Part shown: in pieces, positions 54,686-63,170 of the stretch
Layout: every line of letters starts with the position of its first letter
How positions within the stretch are numbered: the first letter of the stretch is position 1
From: an uncultured Bacteroidales bacterium
Lineage (GTDB): Bacteria; Bacteroidota; Bacteroidia; Bacteroidales; UBA932
Length of the DNA stretch: 64,000 nucleotides
Direction: 5' to 3'
Assembly: GCA_946410455.1 (NCBI GenBank)
Contig: CAMKAJ010000004.1
Span: 34,576 to 98,575, forward strand
The notes under the pieces: model-generated
What the model was told of the DNA's origin: nothing
What the model saw: only the letters and a program-made list of their open reading frames with translations
Databases searched by the model: none
Made by a program: the position numbers and the translations under genes

Positions 54686-54693
54686 TATATTTG
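54686..54693 (+). promoter_or_regulatory. -7 box TATATTTG for bamA
   Basis: A perfect TAnnTTTG in the 31-bp gap after uppS. It ends 18 nt before the bamA ATG, which leaves a leader near 13 nt. bamA may therefore be transcribed both from here and by readthrough from nadK-uppS. Confidence 0.55.
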
Positions 54694-54711
54694 CGAACTT
54701 ATCGGTAGAAG

Positions 54712-57309
54712 ATGACGAAAAGATATATAGTTGTCCTTTTTGTTTTGCTGGCATCCTGCCTTTTGAGAGCGCAGGACCGCAATGTAGAGATAGATTACAC
54801 GCATCCCAAAAAGTATATCGTGGGAGGCGTGAGCGTAGAGGGCAACAACTACTTCAGTTCCCAGCAGATAATCCAGCTTACGGGCATGCAGAAGGGCATG
54901 GAACTCACCGTTCCGAGCGACGATGTGTCCGGAATAGTGCGCCGTCTGTGGCTTCAGAGGTATTTCGAAGATGTATCCCTCGTTATCGACCACCTAAGCG
55001 AAAATGCCGATTCCGCATTCTTCAAGGTCATCATAAAGGAGCGTCCGAGGGTGTCCCGCTGGACTTTCTCCGGCATCAAGTCGGGTGACAAGAAGGAGCT
55101 CCAGGACCGTCTGAACCTGCGCCGTGGCGGAGAGTTCTCGGAATATGTAGAGAAGACATCTGCCGATATTATCAAACGCTACTACGCTGAGAAGGGATTT
55201 ATTAACGCCAAGGTGACTGCGGAAGTGCAGAAAGATTCCATCGTGCGCAATGCCATCCGCGTGAACTTTGCAATTGACAGGGGAGACAAGGTGCGTATCA
55301 AAGACATCAACTTCATAGGCAACGACCACGTGAGCGACTTCAAGCTGGCCCGTTCTATGAAGAAAACCAAGTCTAACAAGATATACAACTTCTTCAGCAG
55401 CAAGAAGTTCAACGAGAAAGAGTACATCAACGACAAGAAGGCCGTAATATCGGCTTTCAACGAGGCCGGATACCGCGACGCCCGCCTTGTGCGCGATTCC
55501 GTATATTACATAGAACCCAAGAAGCTTGCCATCGACTTGGTGTTTGACGAGGGCGACCAGTATTTCTTCCGCGACATCACCTGGACTGGTAATTCGGTAT
55601 ATACTACTGATGCTCTCAATGAGGTGCTGCAGGTCAAGAAGGGCGACGTTTACGATGTGGTCTCCATGGAGAAGCGCCTGTATGGCGGTGGCAAGCAGAC
55701 AGATATGGACGTATCTAAGCTATACCGCGACTACGGTTATCTTTTCTTCAACGTAACTCCGGTGGAGACCAATATCCAGAACGACTCTGTTGACGTGGAG
55801 CTCCGTATCTCAGAAGGTAAGCAGGCAACGCTCAATAACATCATTATCAACGGCAACGACCTTACCAGCGAGAAGGTGGTGCGCAGGCAGGTATTCACCC
55901 GCCCGGGCTACTTGTTCCGTCAGTCCGACTTCGAGCGCTCTATCCGTGAAATCGCTTCGCTTGGCCAGTTTGATCCCGAGGCGATTGCCGATCCTAATTC
56001 CGGATACACCATCCTCCCTAACCAGCTCAATAACACCGTAGATATCATCTACAACGTTACCGAGAAGCCTTCCAGCCAGCTGGAGCTTTCCGGAGGCTGG
56101 GGAGCCAATACTTTTGTGGCTACCGTGGGTGTGAGCTTTAATAACTTCTCCACGCACAGGTTCTTCGACAAGAGCGCATGGAGGCCCGTGCCACTCGGCG
56201 ATGCCCAGAACCTGGCCTTCCGGTTCCAGACCAATGGCCGGTACTACACGGCGCTCACCGCAAGCTTTGTGGAGCCCTGGCTCTTCGGCAAGAAGCCTAC
56301 GTCGCTCAACCTCTCCGGCTATTACACCCGTTACACCAATTCCAATCTGTGGCTCGGTATCTTGAGCAACGACCAGCAGATGGAGGTCTTCGGTGCATCT
56401 GCGTCGCTGGGTAACCGCCTCAAGTGGCCCGACAACTACTTCGTGCTGTACAACGGACTCAGCTGGCAGACCTACCGCCTTAAGAACTGGACGGGCTACG
56501 GATTCATCTTCGATACCGGTATCTCGCACAATATCAGCTATACCGTGAACCTCATGAGGAATTCTACCGATCAGCAGATATATCCCCGCTCCGGTTCGGA
56601 TTTCTCGCTCTCTCTGGCGCTTACCCCTCCGTTCTCGCTCTTCCGCAACTGGGATTACGGCCCGGACGGCCAGAAGATTACCACGCGCAACGGCAAGCCC
56701 ATTACCCCCAAGGATGTGCAGTACGACAACTGGACTGTGCAGCAGCGCTACAAGTGGATAGAGTACCATAAATGGAAGTTCTCTGGGACCACTTACATCA
56801 AGCCGTTCAGCAGTCTTGACTTTGTGATTATGACTCGTGCGCAGTTCGGCTATCTGGGATATTACAACCGCAACTGGGGGTATTCTCCTTTCGAGGGCTT
56901 CCTCGTGGGAGGCGACGGAATGTCGGGCTATATGACTTACGGCAACGAGATTATCTCGCTGCGCGGATATACGAACTACAGTCTTACTCCGCAGACTGTT
57001 ACCCCTTACAACACTTCGGGTACTGCGTATTCCGGCAACGTGTATGATAAATTTACTGTGGAACTCCGTTACCCGGTGATTCTACAGCCTTCTTCTACCA
57101 TCTTTGTGCTGGCCTTCCTGGAGGGCGGTAATTGCTGGAGCGACATCCGCGACTTCAATCCCTTCCAGATTAAGCGCAGCGCCGGTGCCGGCGTGCGTAT
57201 CTTCCTGCCGATGATTGGTTTGCTGGGAGTTGACTGGGGCTATGGTTTCGACGCTACCGACGGCACCGGAGGAAGCCAGTTCCACTTTGTTATAGGACAA
57301 CAATTTTAA
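54712..57309 (+). CDS. bamA: Outer-membrane protein assembly factor BamA
   Basis: An 865-residue Omp85 protein. A signal peptide (YIVVLFVLLASCLLRAQ) precedes the POTRA repeats, about 30-440. Typical POTRA ends are NNYFSSQQIIQLTGMQKGMEL, YYAEKGFINAKVTAEV, FNEAGYRDARLVRDSVYYI and YRDYGYLFFNVTPVETN. The barrel begins near ELSGGWGANTFVATVGVSFNNFS and ends in GSQFHFVIGQQF with a terminal Phe. VGGDGMSGYMTYGNEIISLRGY is the loop-6 region, where the usual VRGF/Y motif reads LRGY. It inserts beta-barrels with BamD (47757). Confidence 0.95.
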   Translation: MTKRYIVVLFVLLASCLLRAQDRNVEIDYTHPKKYIVGGVSVEGNNYFSSQQIIQLTGMQKGMELTVPSDDVSGIVRRLWLQRYFEDVSLVIDHLSENADSAFFKVIIKERPRVSRWTFSGIKSGDKKELQDRLNLRRGGEFSEYVEKTSADIIKRYYAEKGFINAKVTAEVQKDSIVRNAIRVNFAIDRGDKVRIKDINFIGNDHVSDFKLARSMKKTKSNKIYNFFSSKKFNEKEYINDKKAVISAFNEAGYRDARLVRDSVYYIEPKKLAIDLVFDEGDQYFFRDITWTGNSVYTTDALNEVLQVKKGDVYDVVSMEKRLYGGGKQTDMDVSKLYRDYGYLFFNVTPVETNIQNDSVDVELRISEGKQATLNNIIINGNDLTSEKVVRRQVFTRPGYLFRQSDFERSIREIASLGQFDPEAIADPNSGYTILPNQLNNTVDIIYNVTEKPSSQLELSGGWGANTFVATVGVSFNNFSTHRFFDKSAWRPVPLGDAQNLAFRFQTNGRYYTALTASFVEPWLFGKKPTSLNLSGYYTRYTNSNLWLGILSNDQQMEVFGASASLGNRLKWPDNYFVLYNGLSWQTYRLKNWTGYGFIFDTGISHNISYTVNLMRNSTDQQIYPRSGSDFSLSLALTPPFSLFRNWDYGPDGQKITTRNGKPITPKDVQYDNWTVQQRYKWIEYHKWKFSGTTYIKPFSSLDFVIMTRAQFGYLGYYNRNWGYSPFEGFLVGGDGMSGYMTYGNEIISLRGYTNYSLTPQTVTPYNTSGTAYSGNVYDKFTVELRYPVILQPSSTIFVLAFLEGGNCWSDIRDFNPFQIKRSAGAGVRIFLPMIGLLGVDWGYGFDATDGTGGSQFHFVIGQQF

Positions 57310-57320
57310 AGTACGATATT

Positions 57321-57887
57321 ATGAAAAAGATTCTTTTGGTTGCCGCTCTGGCAATTGTGAGTTCAGCGGCATTTGCACAGCAGAAGTTCGCTCATGTCAA
57401 CTTCAGCGAGTTGGTGCAGCTTATGCCCGAGGCAGACCAGGCACGTGCTACCATGGATGCTTCCAGCAAGGAGGCGACCGAAACTTATCAGGCTATGGCC
57501 GAAGAGTGGAATACAAAGTATCAGCAGTATCAGCAGAAGGCTGCCACCTGGACTGCAGCCATTCGTGAGACCAAAGAGAAGGAACTCACCGATATGCAGC
57601 AGAGGATCCAGGAGTTCAACCAGACAGTGCAGGCTGAGCTCCAGCAGCAACAGCAGCAGCTCATGGCTCCCATTTACAAGAAGGCCCAGGAAGCTGTTGA
57701 GAAGCTTGCAAAGGAGGGTGGTTATATCTATGTGATAGACCAGACCACCGCCCTTTATATTGATCCTGCCCAGAGCACAGACCTTACTGGCGCAGCCCGC
57801 AAGGCCCTTTCTATTCCTGACGACAGGACTCTTGAGTCTCTGCAGAAGGAACTTCAGGCACAGGCCGAACAGCAGCAAGCTCAGTAG
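57321..57887 (+). CDS. Skp/OmpH periplasmic chaperone
   Basis: 188 residues with a signal peptide (MKKILLVAALAIVSSAAFA). The Skp core is QQKFAHVNFSELVQLMPEADQARATMDASSKEATETYQAM, followed by Gln-rich helices (EWNTKYQQYQQKAATW, LQQQQQQLMAPIYKKAQEAVEKLAKEGGYIYVIDQ) and a terminal Gln-rich tail (EQQQAQ). It holds unfolded outer-membrane proteins on their way to BamA, encoded 11 bp upstream. A second, lipidated relative is at 51792. Confidence 0.92.
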   Translation: MKKILLVAALAIVSSAAFAQQKFAHVNFSELVQLMPEADQARATMDASSKEATETYQAMAEEWNTKYQQYQQKAATWTAAIRETKEKELTDMQQRIQEFNQTVQAELQQQQQQLMAPIYKKAQEAVEKLAKEGGYIYVIDQTTALYIDPAQSTDLTGAARKALSIPDDRTLESLQKELQAQAEQQQAQ

Positions 57888-57905
57888 TTAATACAATCAC
57901 ATAAG

Positions 57906-59747
57906 ATGCAACACAAAGTCATTGACTTAAAGGATGTTGTGATCAGGTTCGCCGGAGACTCGGGAGATGGTATGCAGCTCACCGGGTCTCTTTTCGCAGA
58001 TATGTCTGCGATTTACGGCAACGGCCTGGCCACCTTCCCCGACTTTCCCGCCGAGATTCGTGCGCCCCATGGCACCGTTTCCGGCGTTTCCGGTTTCCAG
58101 GTACATATTGGCTCGGATAAAGTGGGTACTCCGGGCGATTTCTGCGACCTTTTGGTGGCCATGAACCCGGCTGCACTTAAGTCTAACGCCAAATGGTGCA
58201 AGCCCACCGCAATGATTCTGGTAGATGAGGACGCCTTCGACGAGAAGGGTATGGCTCGTGCCGGCTTCACTACCGAGAATCCTTTTACCGAACTTCATGT
58301 GGAAGACAGGGCCCTTATCGTGGCGCCTATCACAACTCTCACCCAGGAGTCCCTGAAGGAGAGCGGTCTTGATCCCAAGACAGTGCTCAAGTGCAAGAAT
58401 ATGTTTACTCTGGGCATGGCCTGCTATATCTATAGCCGTCCGCTGGAGTATATATATCAGTATCTGGAGCGCAAGTTCGCCAAGAAGCACCCCGAGCTCA
58501 TCGAGCCTAATAAGAAGGTCCTCAACGACGGCTTCAACTATGCCGCCAACATTCAGGCTATACCTAATACTTATACGGTTGCTCCGTCTAAGAACAAGAA
58601 GCCAGGCACTTACCGCAACATTACCGGCAACCAGGCTACTGCATGGGGCCTCCTTGCTGCTTCCGAGAAGTCGGGCCTGCCGCTTTTCTGCGGTTCTTAC
58701 CCTATTACGCCCGCCACGGCTATCCTGGAGGAGCTCGCAATACACAAGAGCTTGGGAGCCAAGACATTGCAGGCAGAAGACGAGATTGCCGGCATCTGTA
58801 CTGCAATAGGTGCAAGCTATGCAGGCAATCTTGCCGTTACCACTACTTCCGGCCCCGGCCTTTCGCTTAAGTCGGAGGCCTTGGGACTCGCCGTCATGGC
58901 AGAGCTCCCGCTGGTTGTGGTTGACGTGCAGCGCGGCGGCCCTTCTACCGGCCTTCCTACCAAGACGGAGCAGTCCGACCTGGACCAGGCGCTCTACGGG
59001 CGCAACGGCGAATGCCCTATGCCCGTGATTGCCGCACATTCGCCCTCTCATTGTTTCGACGCCGCTTTTACAGCTGCAAAGATAGCCCTGGAGCACATGA
59101 CTCCTGTGATGCTGCTCAGCGAGGGTTTCCTTGGCAACGGCAGCGAGCCCTGGCTCATTCCGTCCATGGCCGATTACCCCGAAATCAAGCCGCCGTTCGT
59201 TAATGGTGTGCTGGCTGAGGGAGAGAAGTTCAAACCCTTCGAGAGAGATCCCCAGACGCTCGTCCGCCGCTGGGCCATTCCCGGCCAGAAGGGATTCGAG
59301 CATCGCGTGGGCGGTCTGGAGAAGAACCATGCAGGAGTGCTTTCTACCGACCCGGCCAACCACGAGATGATGGTGCGCGAGCGCGCAGAGAAGGTTGCTC
59401 GTGTTGCTTCTCAACTCCCGCCGTTGGAGATTATTCACGGCCCTGCAGCCGGGAAGCTTCTGGTAGTGGGTTGGGGCGGCACTTTCGGGCACCTGCTCAA
59501 TGCGGTAGAAGAAGTGGGAGACGGCGTTTCTTTCGCTCATTTCGACTTTATCAATCCTCTGCCGGCCAATACGGCAAAGGTGTTCGAGGCGTTCGACAAG
59601 ATTCTTGTTTGCGAACTCAACAGCGGACAGTTCGTGGGCTATCTGCGCGCGACTTTGCCTCAATTCAACTATGTTCAGTACAATAAAGTCCAGGGGCAGC
59701 CGTTCCTTGTGAGCGAGCTTGTGGACGCAATAAAGAAGGAGTTATAG
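57906..59747 (+). CDS. korA: 2-oxoacid:ferredoxin oxidoreductase, fused gamma-alpha subunit
   Basis: 613 residues that join the gamma domain (about 1-190) to the alpha domain. Gamma: VIRFAGDSGDGMQLTGSLFADMS, FPAEIRAPHGTVSGVSGFQVHI and LVAMNPAALKSNA. Alpha: FCGSYPITPATAILEELA, TTSGPGLSLKSEALGLAVMAELPLVVVDVQRGGPSTGLPTKTEQSDL (thiamine and CoA site). The usual acceptor is ferredoxin; the 2-oxoglutarate type fits the pairing with gdhA, but pyruvate or branched-chain oxoacids cannot be excluded. korB begins 2 bp later. Confidence 0.9.
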   Translation: MQHKVIDLKDVVIRFAGDSGDGMQLTGSLFADMSAIYGNGLATFPDFPAEIRAPHGTVSGVSGFQVHIGSDKVGTPGDFCDLLVAMNPAALKSNAKWCKPTAMILVDEDAFDEKGMARAGFTTENPFTELHVEDRALIVAPITTLTQESLKESGLDPKTVLKCKNMFTLGMACYIYSRPLEYIYQYLERKFAKKHPELIEPNKKVLNDGFNYAANIQAIPNTYTVAPSKNKKPGTYRNITGNQATAWGLLAASEKSGLPLFCGSYPITPATAILEELAIHKSLGAKTLQAEDEIAGICTAIGASYAGNLAVTTTSGPGLSLKSEALGLAVMAELPLVVVDVQRGGPSTGLPTKTEQSDLDQALYGRNGECPMPVIAAHSPSHCFDAAFTAAKIALEHMTPVMLLSEGFLGNGSEPWLIPSMADYPEIKPPFVNGVLAEGEKFKPFERDPQTLVRRWAIPGQKGFEHRVGGLEKNHAGVLSTDPANHEMMVRERAEKVARVASQLPPLEIIHGPAAGKLLVVGWGGTFGHLLNAVEEVGDGVSFAHFDFINPLPANTAKVFEAFDKILVCELNSGQFVGYLRATLPQFNYVQYNKVQGQPFLVSELVDAIKKEL

Positions 59748-59749
59748 CT

Positions 59750-60769
59750 ATGGCAAATCTTACGTTCAAGGATTTCAAGTCCGACCAGGAGGTACGTTGG
59801 TGCCCCGGTTGCGGCGACCACGCCGTGCTTGCAGCCCTTCAGAGAGCTCTCCCCAAGGTGAGCCAGGCGCTGAACTATGAGAAAGAGCGCTACGTGGTGG
59901 TGTCTGGTATCGGATGCTCCTCGCGTCTACCTTATTATATGGATACCTATGGCTTCCACAGTATTCACGGGCGCGCCACTGCCGTTTCTACCGGCATCAA
60001 GGTGGCCAATCCCTGGCTTACAGTGTGGCAGGCTTGCGGCGACGGCGACGCTCTTGCTATCGGCGGCAACCATTTTATTCATGCGATACGCCGCAACATA
60101 GACATCAACATCATTCTCTTCAACAATCAGATCTACGGACTCACCAAGGGGCAGTATTCACCGACCTCCAAGTTCGGAGCTATCACCAAGACGTCCCCTT
60201 ACGGCACGGTGGAGCATCCTTTCAATCCCGGTTCGCTGGTTCTGGGTGCAAAGGGTACCTTCTTTGCCCGTTCTTTGGATGTAGAGCTTAAGCTCAACGA
60301 GGAGATTATGACGGCGGCCGCTCTCCACGACGGATGCTCCGTTATGGAGATGCTTACGAATTGCGTGATTTTCAACGACGGAGCGCATAAATCCATCTCC
60401 GACCCCGAGGTTCGTGCAGACCGTACCATCGTGCTCCGCGACGGTGAGAAGATGGTGTTCGGTAAGAATTCCGAGAAGGGTCTAGTGTACGATGGGCGCA
60501 AGCTGCGCGTCGTGCACATAGGCGAGGGTGGATTCACTCTGGAAGATGTGCTCGTTCACGATTCGCACGCCGATAATATCGGTCTCCAGATGGCCCTTGC
60601 CGATATGAAGGGCCCCGAGTACCCTGTGGCACTGGGCGTTATCCGTGATGTCAAGGATATTACCTACGACGACGGAGTGCGCGACCAGGTGAAGGACGTG
60701 ATGGCCAAGTCTAAGATTCATACCGTGGACGAATTGCTTCACAGCGGTTCTACATGGGAAGTTCAATAA
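59750..60769 (+). CDS. korB: 2-oxoacid:ferredoxin oxidoreductase, beta subunit
   Basis: 339 residues, the TPP-binding subunit of the same enzyme. DQEVRWCPGCGDHAVLAAL has the conserved CPGCGD. VSGIGCSSRLPYYMDTYGFHSIHGRATAVSTGIKVANPWLTV and CGDGDALAIGGNHFIHAIRRNIDINIILFNNQIYGLTKGQYSPTS form the thiamine and Mg site. No additional 4Fe-4S ferredoxin domain is fused. It splits a 2-oxoacid with CoA to acyl-CoA and reduced ferredoxin. gdhA starts 20 bp downstream. Confidence 0.92.
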   Translation: MANLTFKDFKSDQEVRWCPGCGDHAVLAALQRALPKVSQALNYEKERYVVVSGIGCSSRLPYYMDTYGFHSIHGRATAVSTGIKVANPWLTVWQACGDGDALAIGGNHFIHAIRRNIDINIILFNNQIYGLTKGQYSPTSKFGAITKTSPYGTVEHPFNPGSLVLGAKGTFFARSLDVELKLNEEIMTAAALHDGCSVMEMLTNCVIFNDGAHKSISDPEVRADRTIVLRDGEKMVFGKNSEKGLVYDGRKLRVVHIGEGGFTLEDVLVHDSHADNIGLQMALADMKGPEYPVALGVIRDVKDITYDDGVRDQVKDVMAKSKIHTVDELLHSGSTWEVQ

Positions 60770-60789
60770 TACCACTAACAACCATTATA

Positions 60790-62133
60790 ATGAAAACCAC
60801 AGACATCATGGCCCGCCTCCAGGCCAAATATCCCGGAGAGAAAGAGTATCTCCAGGCAGTTCAGGAGGTTTTGGAATCTGTTGAGGATGTTTACAATCAG
60901 CATCCCGAGTTCGAACAGGCTAAGATTGTGGAGCGCATGGTCGAGCCCGACCGCATCTTCACCTTCCGTGTCACCTGGGTAGACGACAATGGTGAGGTGC
61001 AGACAAATACAGGCTACCGTGTGCAGTTCAACAGCGCTATAGGCCCTTATAAGGGAGGCCTCCGTTTCCATAGGGCGGTTACTCCTTCCATGCTTAAGTT
61101 CCTCGGCTTCGAGCAGACATTTAAGAACGCTCTTACCACCCTTCCTATGGGTGGCGCAAAGGGCGGCTCCGACTTTGACCCCGTCGGCAAGAGCAACGAC
61201 GAGATAATGCGTTTCTGCCAGGCTTTCATGATGGAGCTTTGGCAGTGCATCGGCCCCGACCAGGATATCCCTGCAGGTGATGTGGGAGTGGGCGGCCGCG
61301 AGATAGGTTATTTGTACGGAATGTACAAGAAGCTCGCCCGTGAGTACAATACCGGCGTTCTTACAGGCAAGGGAAGTACCTGGGGAGGCTCGATCCTTCG
61401 TCCTGAGGCTACCGGTTTTGGCGCCCTTTATTTTACACAGAACCTGCTTCACAAGGCGGGCAAGGATATCAAGGGTTGCCGCGTGGCGGTTTCCGGCTTT
61501 GGCAATGTAGCTTGGGGTGCCTGTATCAAGGCTACCGAGCTTGGCGCCAAGGTTGTGGCTATTTCCGGCCCCGACGGCGTGTGCGAGATTCCCGATGGAA
61601 TTACCAAGGAAATGATTGACTATATGCTCGTTATGCGCGCCTCTAACCGCAATCGAGTGGAGGATATGGCAGACAAGTTCCCCGGTGCGTGCAAGTTTAC
61701 AGCCGGCAAGAAGGCTTGGAGCGTAAAGTGCGACATTGCTCTTCCTTGCGCTTTCCAGAACGAGCTTTCCGAGGATGATGCCCGTGAGCTGAAGGCCAAC
61801 GGCTGCTGGTGCTGCTGCGAGGTGTCCAACATGGGGTGCCAGCCCGGCGCTATCCACTTCTTCCAGCACAATGGCGTTTTGTTCGCTCCCGGTAAGGCTG
61901 TGAATGCCGGCGGTGTTGCTACTTCCGGTCTGGAGATGACACAGAATGCTTCCCACATCAGCTGGAGCGGCAAGGAGGTTGACGACAAACTTCACTTCAT
62001 CATGGATTCTATCCACGAGCAGTGTGTGAAGTACGGCACCCAGCCCGACGGCACTATCGACTACGTGAAGGGTGCGAATATCGCCGGCTTCATGAAGGTG
62101 GCCACGGCTATGCTTGAGCAGGGGACGATTTAG
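60790..62133 (+). CDS. gdhA: Glutamate dehydrogenase
   Basis: 447 residues from ATG 60790 (MKTTDIMARLQAKYPGE); the longer frame would begin inside korB. It interconverts 2-oxoglutarate plus ammonia and glutamate. GPYKGGLRFHRAVTPSMLKFLGFEQTFKNALTTLPMGGAKGGSDFDP is the substrate and catalytic Lys region. GWGGS-type STWGGSILRPEATGFGALYF and VAVSGFGNVAWGACIKATELGAKVVAISG form the cofactor domain. Length is typical of the hexameric class. It lies next to korAB, which consumes the same 2-oxoacid if KorAB is the 2-oxoglutarate type (inference). Confidence 0.96.
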   Translation: MKTTDIMARLQAKYPGEKEYLQAVQEVLESVEDVYNQHPEFEQAKIVERMVEPDRIFTFRVTWVDDNGEVQTNTGYRVQFNSAIGPYKGGLRFHRAVTPSMLKFLGFEQTFKNALTTLPMGGAKGGSDFDPVGKSNDEIMRFCQAFMMELWQCIGPDQDIPAGDVGVGGREIGYLYGMYKKLAREYNTGVLTGKGSTWGGSILRPEATGFGALYFTQNLLHKAGKDIKGCRVAVSGFGNVAWGACIKATELGAKVVAISGPDGVCEIPDGITKEMIDYMLVMRASNRNRVEDMADKFPGACKFTAGKKAWSVKCDIALPCAFQNELSEDDARELKANGCWCCCEVSNMGCQPGAIHFFQHNGVLFAPGKAVNAGGVATSGLEMTQNASHISWSGKEVDDKLHFIMDSIHEQCVKYGTQPDGTIDYVKGANIAGFMKVATAMLEQGTI

Positions 62134-62212
62134 CGGACGCTGCTGCCCTCAGGGGTACTGGTGGTATTTTCCCCCGAACCCCCTTGGCAGCGCTATATCG
62201 CCCCTCGGGGTG

Positions 62213-62887
62213 TTATATCATTCTACTGATTTGCCTCGGAGTTGCTTCCGGGGCAATTTCTTTTATGTGAGACTCCAGAATGTGGTAAGACTCCTCAGGG
62301 CTGCAGGAGGGGAGAATCATGATACCGTCAAAGAGGTCTTCCGGGGCGCAGAACGCGGAGCGCTGCCAACCGTTGTAGTGAAGATCTTCGCCACGATAAA
62401 CGCGCTCGATATCTCCGGTAACCGTACGGCACTGCATCTGCAGGCGCATCATGAGAGTGTCTGCCTGTCCCTTCTTGATACCGAGGAGATGACGGATTTC
62501 CCTTATACCTATACTGCCGTTATCTTTCAGGTAATCAAGTATCTTTTTCTGGTCTTCGTCGGGTTGGTATTTGGATTGGCTGCGCCGCCAGTTCAGTAGA
62601 TGGGCGTACCACTCCGGTGTAGCGAAGGCGGCTTTCCCTCCCCAAAGAAACTTGCCATAGGCAATATCTCCGCATTGAACGGCGTAAATCTTCCAATCCC
62701 AGGGGCCCAGTTCGTCTGAATCGTCATCAAACCAGAACTCCTTTGGAGTGAGTTCCTCGATGGAATAGCCCCTTATAGGATTCTCGAAAAACGGCACTAT
62801 TCCCAACTCCCTGATTACTGCATACATGCTCTCAGGGCTGGTAATTCTTGCCGGCCCCGGATTCTCTGCGTGACGGATAATAGACAT
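62213..62887 (-). CDS. AlkZ-related winged-helix protein
   Basis: 224 residues from ATG 62887 (MSIIRHAENPGPARITSPES). The longer frame reaching 62977 crosses the promoter. PFFENPIRGYSIEELTPKEFWFDD, GPWDWKIYAVQCGDIAYGKFLWGGKAAFATPEWYAHLLNWRRS and a winged-helix stretch IREIRHLLGIKKGQADTLMMRLQMQCRTVTGDIERVYRG are seen. This pattern resembles the Bacteroidetes proteins called AlkZ-related (relatives of DNA glycosylase AlkZ/YcaQ), recalled and not searched. The catalytic QxQ motif of AlkZ is not clearly present. Function uncertain. Confidence 0.55.
   Translation of the reverse strand: MSIIRHAENPGPARITSPESMYAVIRELGIVPFFENPIRGYSIEELTPKEFWFDDDSDELGPWDWKIYAVQCGDIAYGKFLWGGKAAFATPEWYAHLLNWRRSQSKYQPDEDQKKILDYLKDNGSIGIREIRHLLGIKKGQADTLMMRLQMQCRTVTGDIERVYRGEDLHYNGWQRSAFCAPEDLFDGIMILPSCSPEESYHILESHIKEIAPEATPRQISRMI
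62231..62264 (+). terminator. Hairpin with T-run after gdhA
   Basis: TTGCCTCGGA-gttgc-TTCCGGGGCAA forms a stem of about 10 pairs with one G-T wobble, then TTTCTTTT. It overlaps the 3' end of the convergent AlkZ-related gene. It could stop transcription from gdhA. The 79 bases between gdhA and that gene hold no gene; a second short stem (GCTGCC/GGCAGC) is weaker. Confidence 0.55.
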
Positions 62888-62891
62888 AGCG

Positions 62892-62899
62892 CAAAGATA
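62892..62899 (-). promoter_or_regulatory. -7 box TATCTTTG for the AlkZ-related gene
   Basis: A perfect TAnnTTTG on the minus strand that ends 5 nt before the ATG at 62887. Transcription would start at or next to the A of the start codon, so the mRNA is probably leaderless. Confidence 0.6.
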
Positions 62900-62927
62900 G
62901 ACAAAAAACTCGAACGCCGCCGCGCCC

Positions 62928-62946
62928 GCCCGAGGAAAACTTCCGC
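62928..62946. repeat. 19-bp repeat (GCCCGAGGAAAACTTCCGC), first copy
   Basis: The same 19 bp occur reversed at 63705-63723, and a shorter form (AGAAAACTTCCGC) at 63769-63781. The copies bracket the region with the IS110 fragment, so they may mark the border of a decayed mobile element. Confidence 0.65.
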
Positions 62947-62955
62947 AGTGGGTGA

Positions 62956-63015
62956 CATTTCCTGCCACGAAATCCATGAGGGGAGATTCACATGTATCTC
63001 GTGGCCTAGGAAATG
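62956..63015. repeat. Inverted repeat with 28-bp loop
   Basis: Left arm CATTTCCTGCCACGA (62956-62970) and right arm TCGTGGCCTAGGAAATG (62999-63015) are complementary except for two extra bases in the right arm. It is not followed by a T-run. It lies upstream of the transposase fragment and may be part of an element end. Confidence 0.65.
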
Positions 63016-63045
63016 ATCTTTGGATTGATTACCAATTACCGCAAA

Positions 63046-63080
63046 AGGGGTTCCGACCCCTGCCGCGAAGGCAGACCCCC
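63046..63080 (+). ncRNA. Compact hairpin pair upstream of the IS110 fragment (possible bridge RNA remnant)
   Basis: AGGGGT-TCCG-ACCCCT (63046-63061) is followed at once by CTGCC-GCGAA-GGCAG (63060-63074) and then ACCCCC. GGGGT (63047-63051) can pair either with 63056-63060 or with ACCCC at 63075-63079, with the second hairpin nested inside, giving two exclusive folds. IS110-family elements carry a structured bridge RNA in the non-coding end upstream of the transposase (established for IS621). Whether this is one is inference. Confidence 0.3.
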
Positions 63081-63105
63081 GGAAGTTTTTCATGAGTTTA
63101 TAAAA

Positions 63106-63170
63106 ATAAGCTGTAGATTTTTGGTTAGTTTTAATCGCCAAACTAAAAACACCAAAAAAGCACAGCTTAT
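63106..63170 (+). repeat. Long stem-loop ending at the transposase start codon
   Basis: ATAAGCTGT (63106-63114) pairs with ACAGCTTAT (63162-63170). Inside it TTTTTGG (63118-63124) pairs with CCAAAAAA, and TTAGTTT (63125-63131) pairs with AAACTAA (63140-63146). The last pairs use the first two bases of the start codon at 63169. In RNA this would hide the start. Confidence 0.7.

Noticed and set aside
57927-59663. 578-codon ORF antisense to korA
   Set aside because: korA has all expected motifs; the antisense frame is open only because of codon bias.
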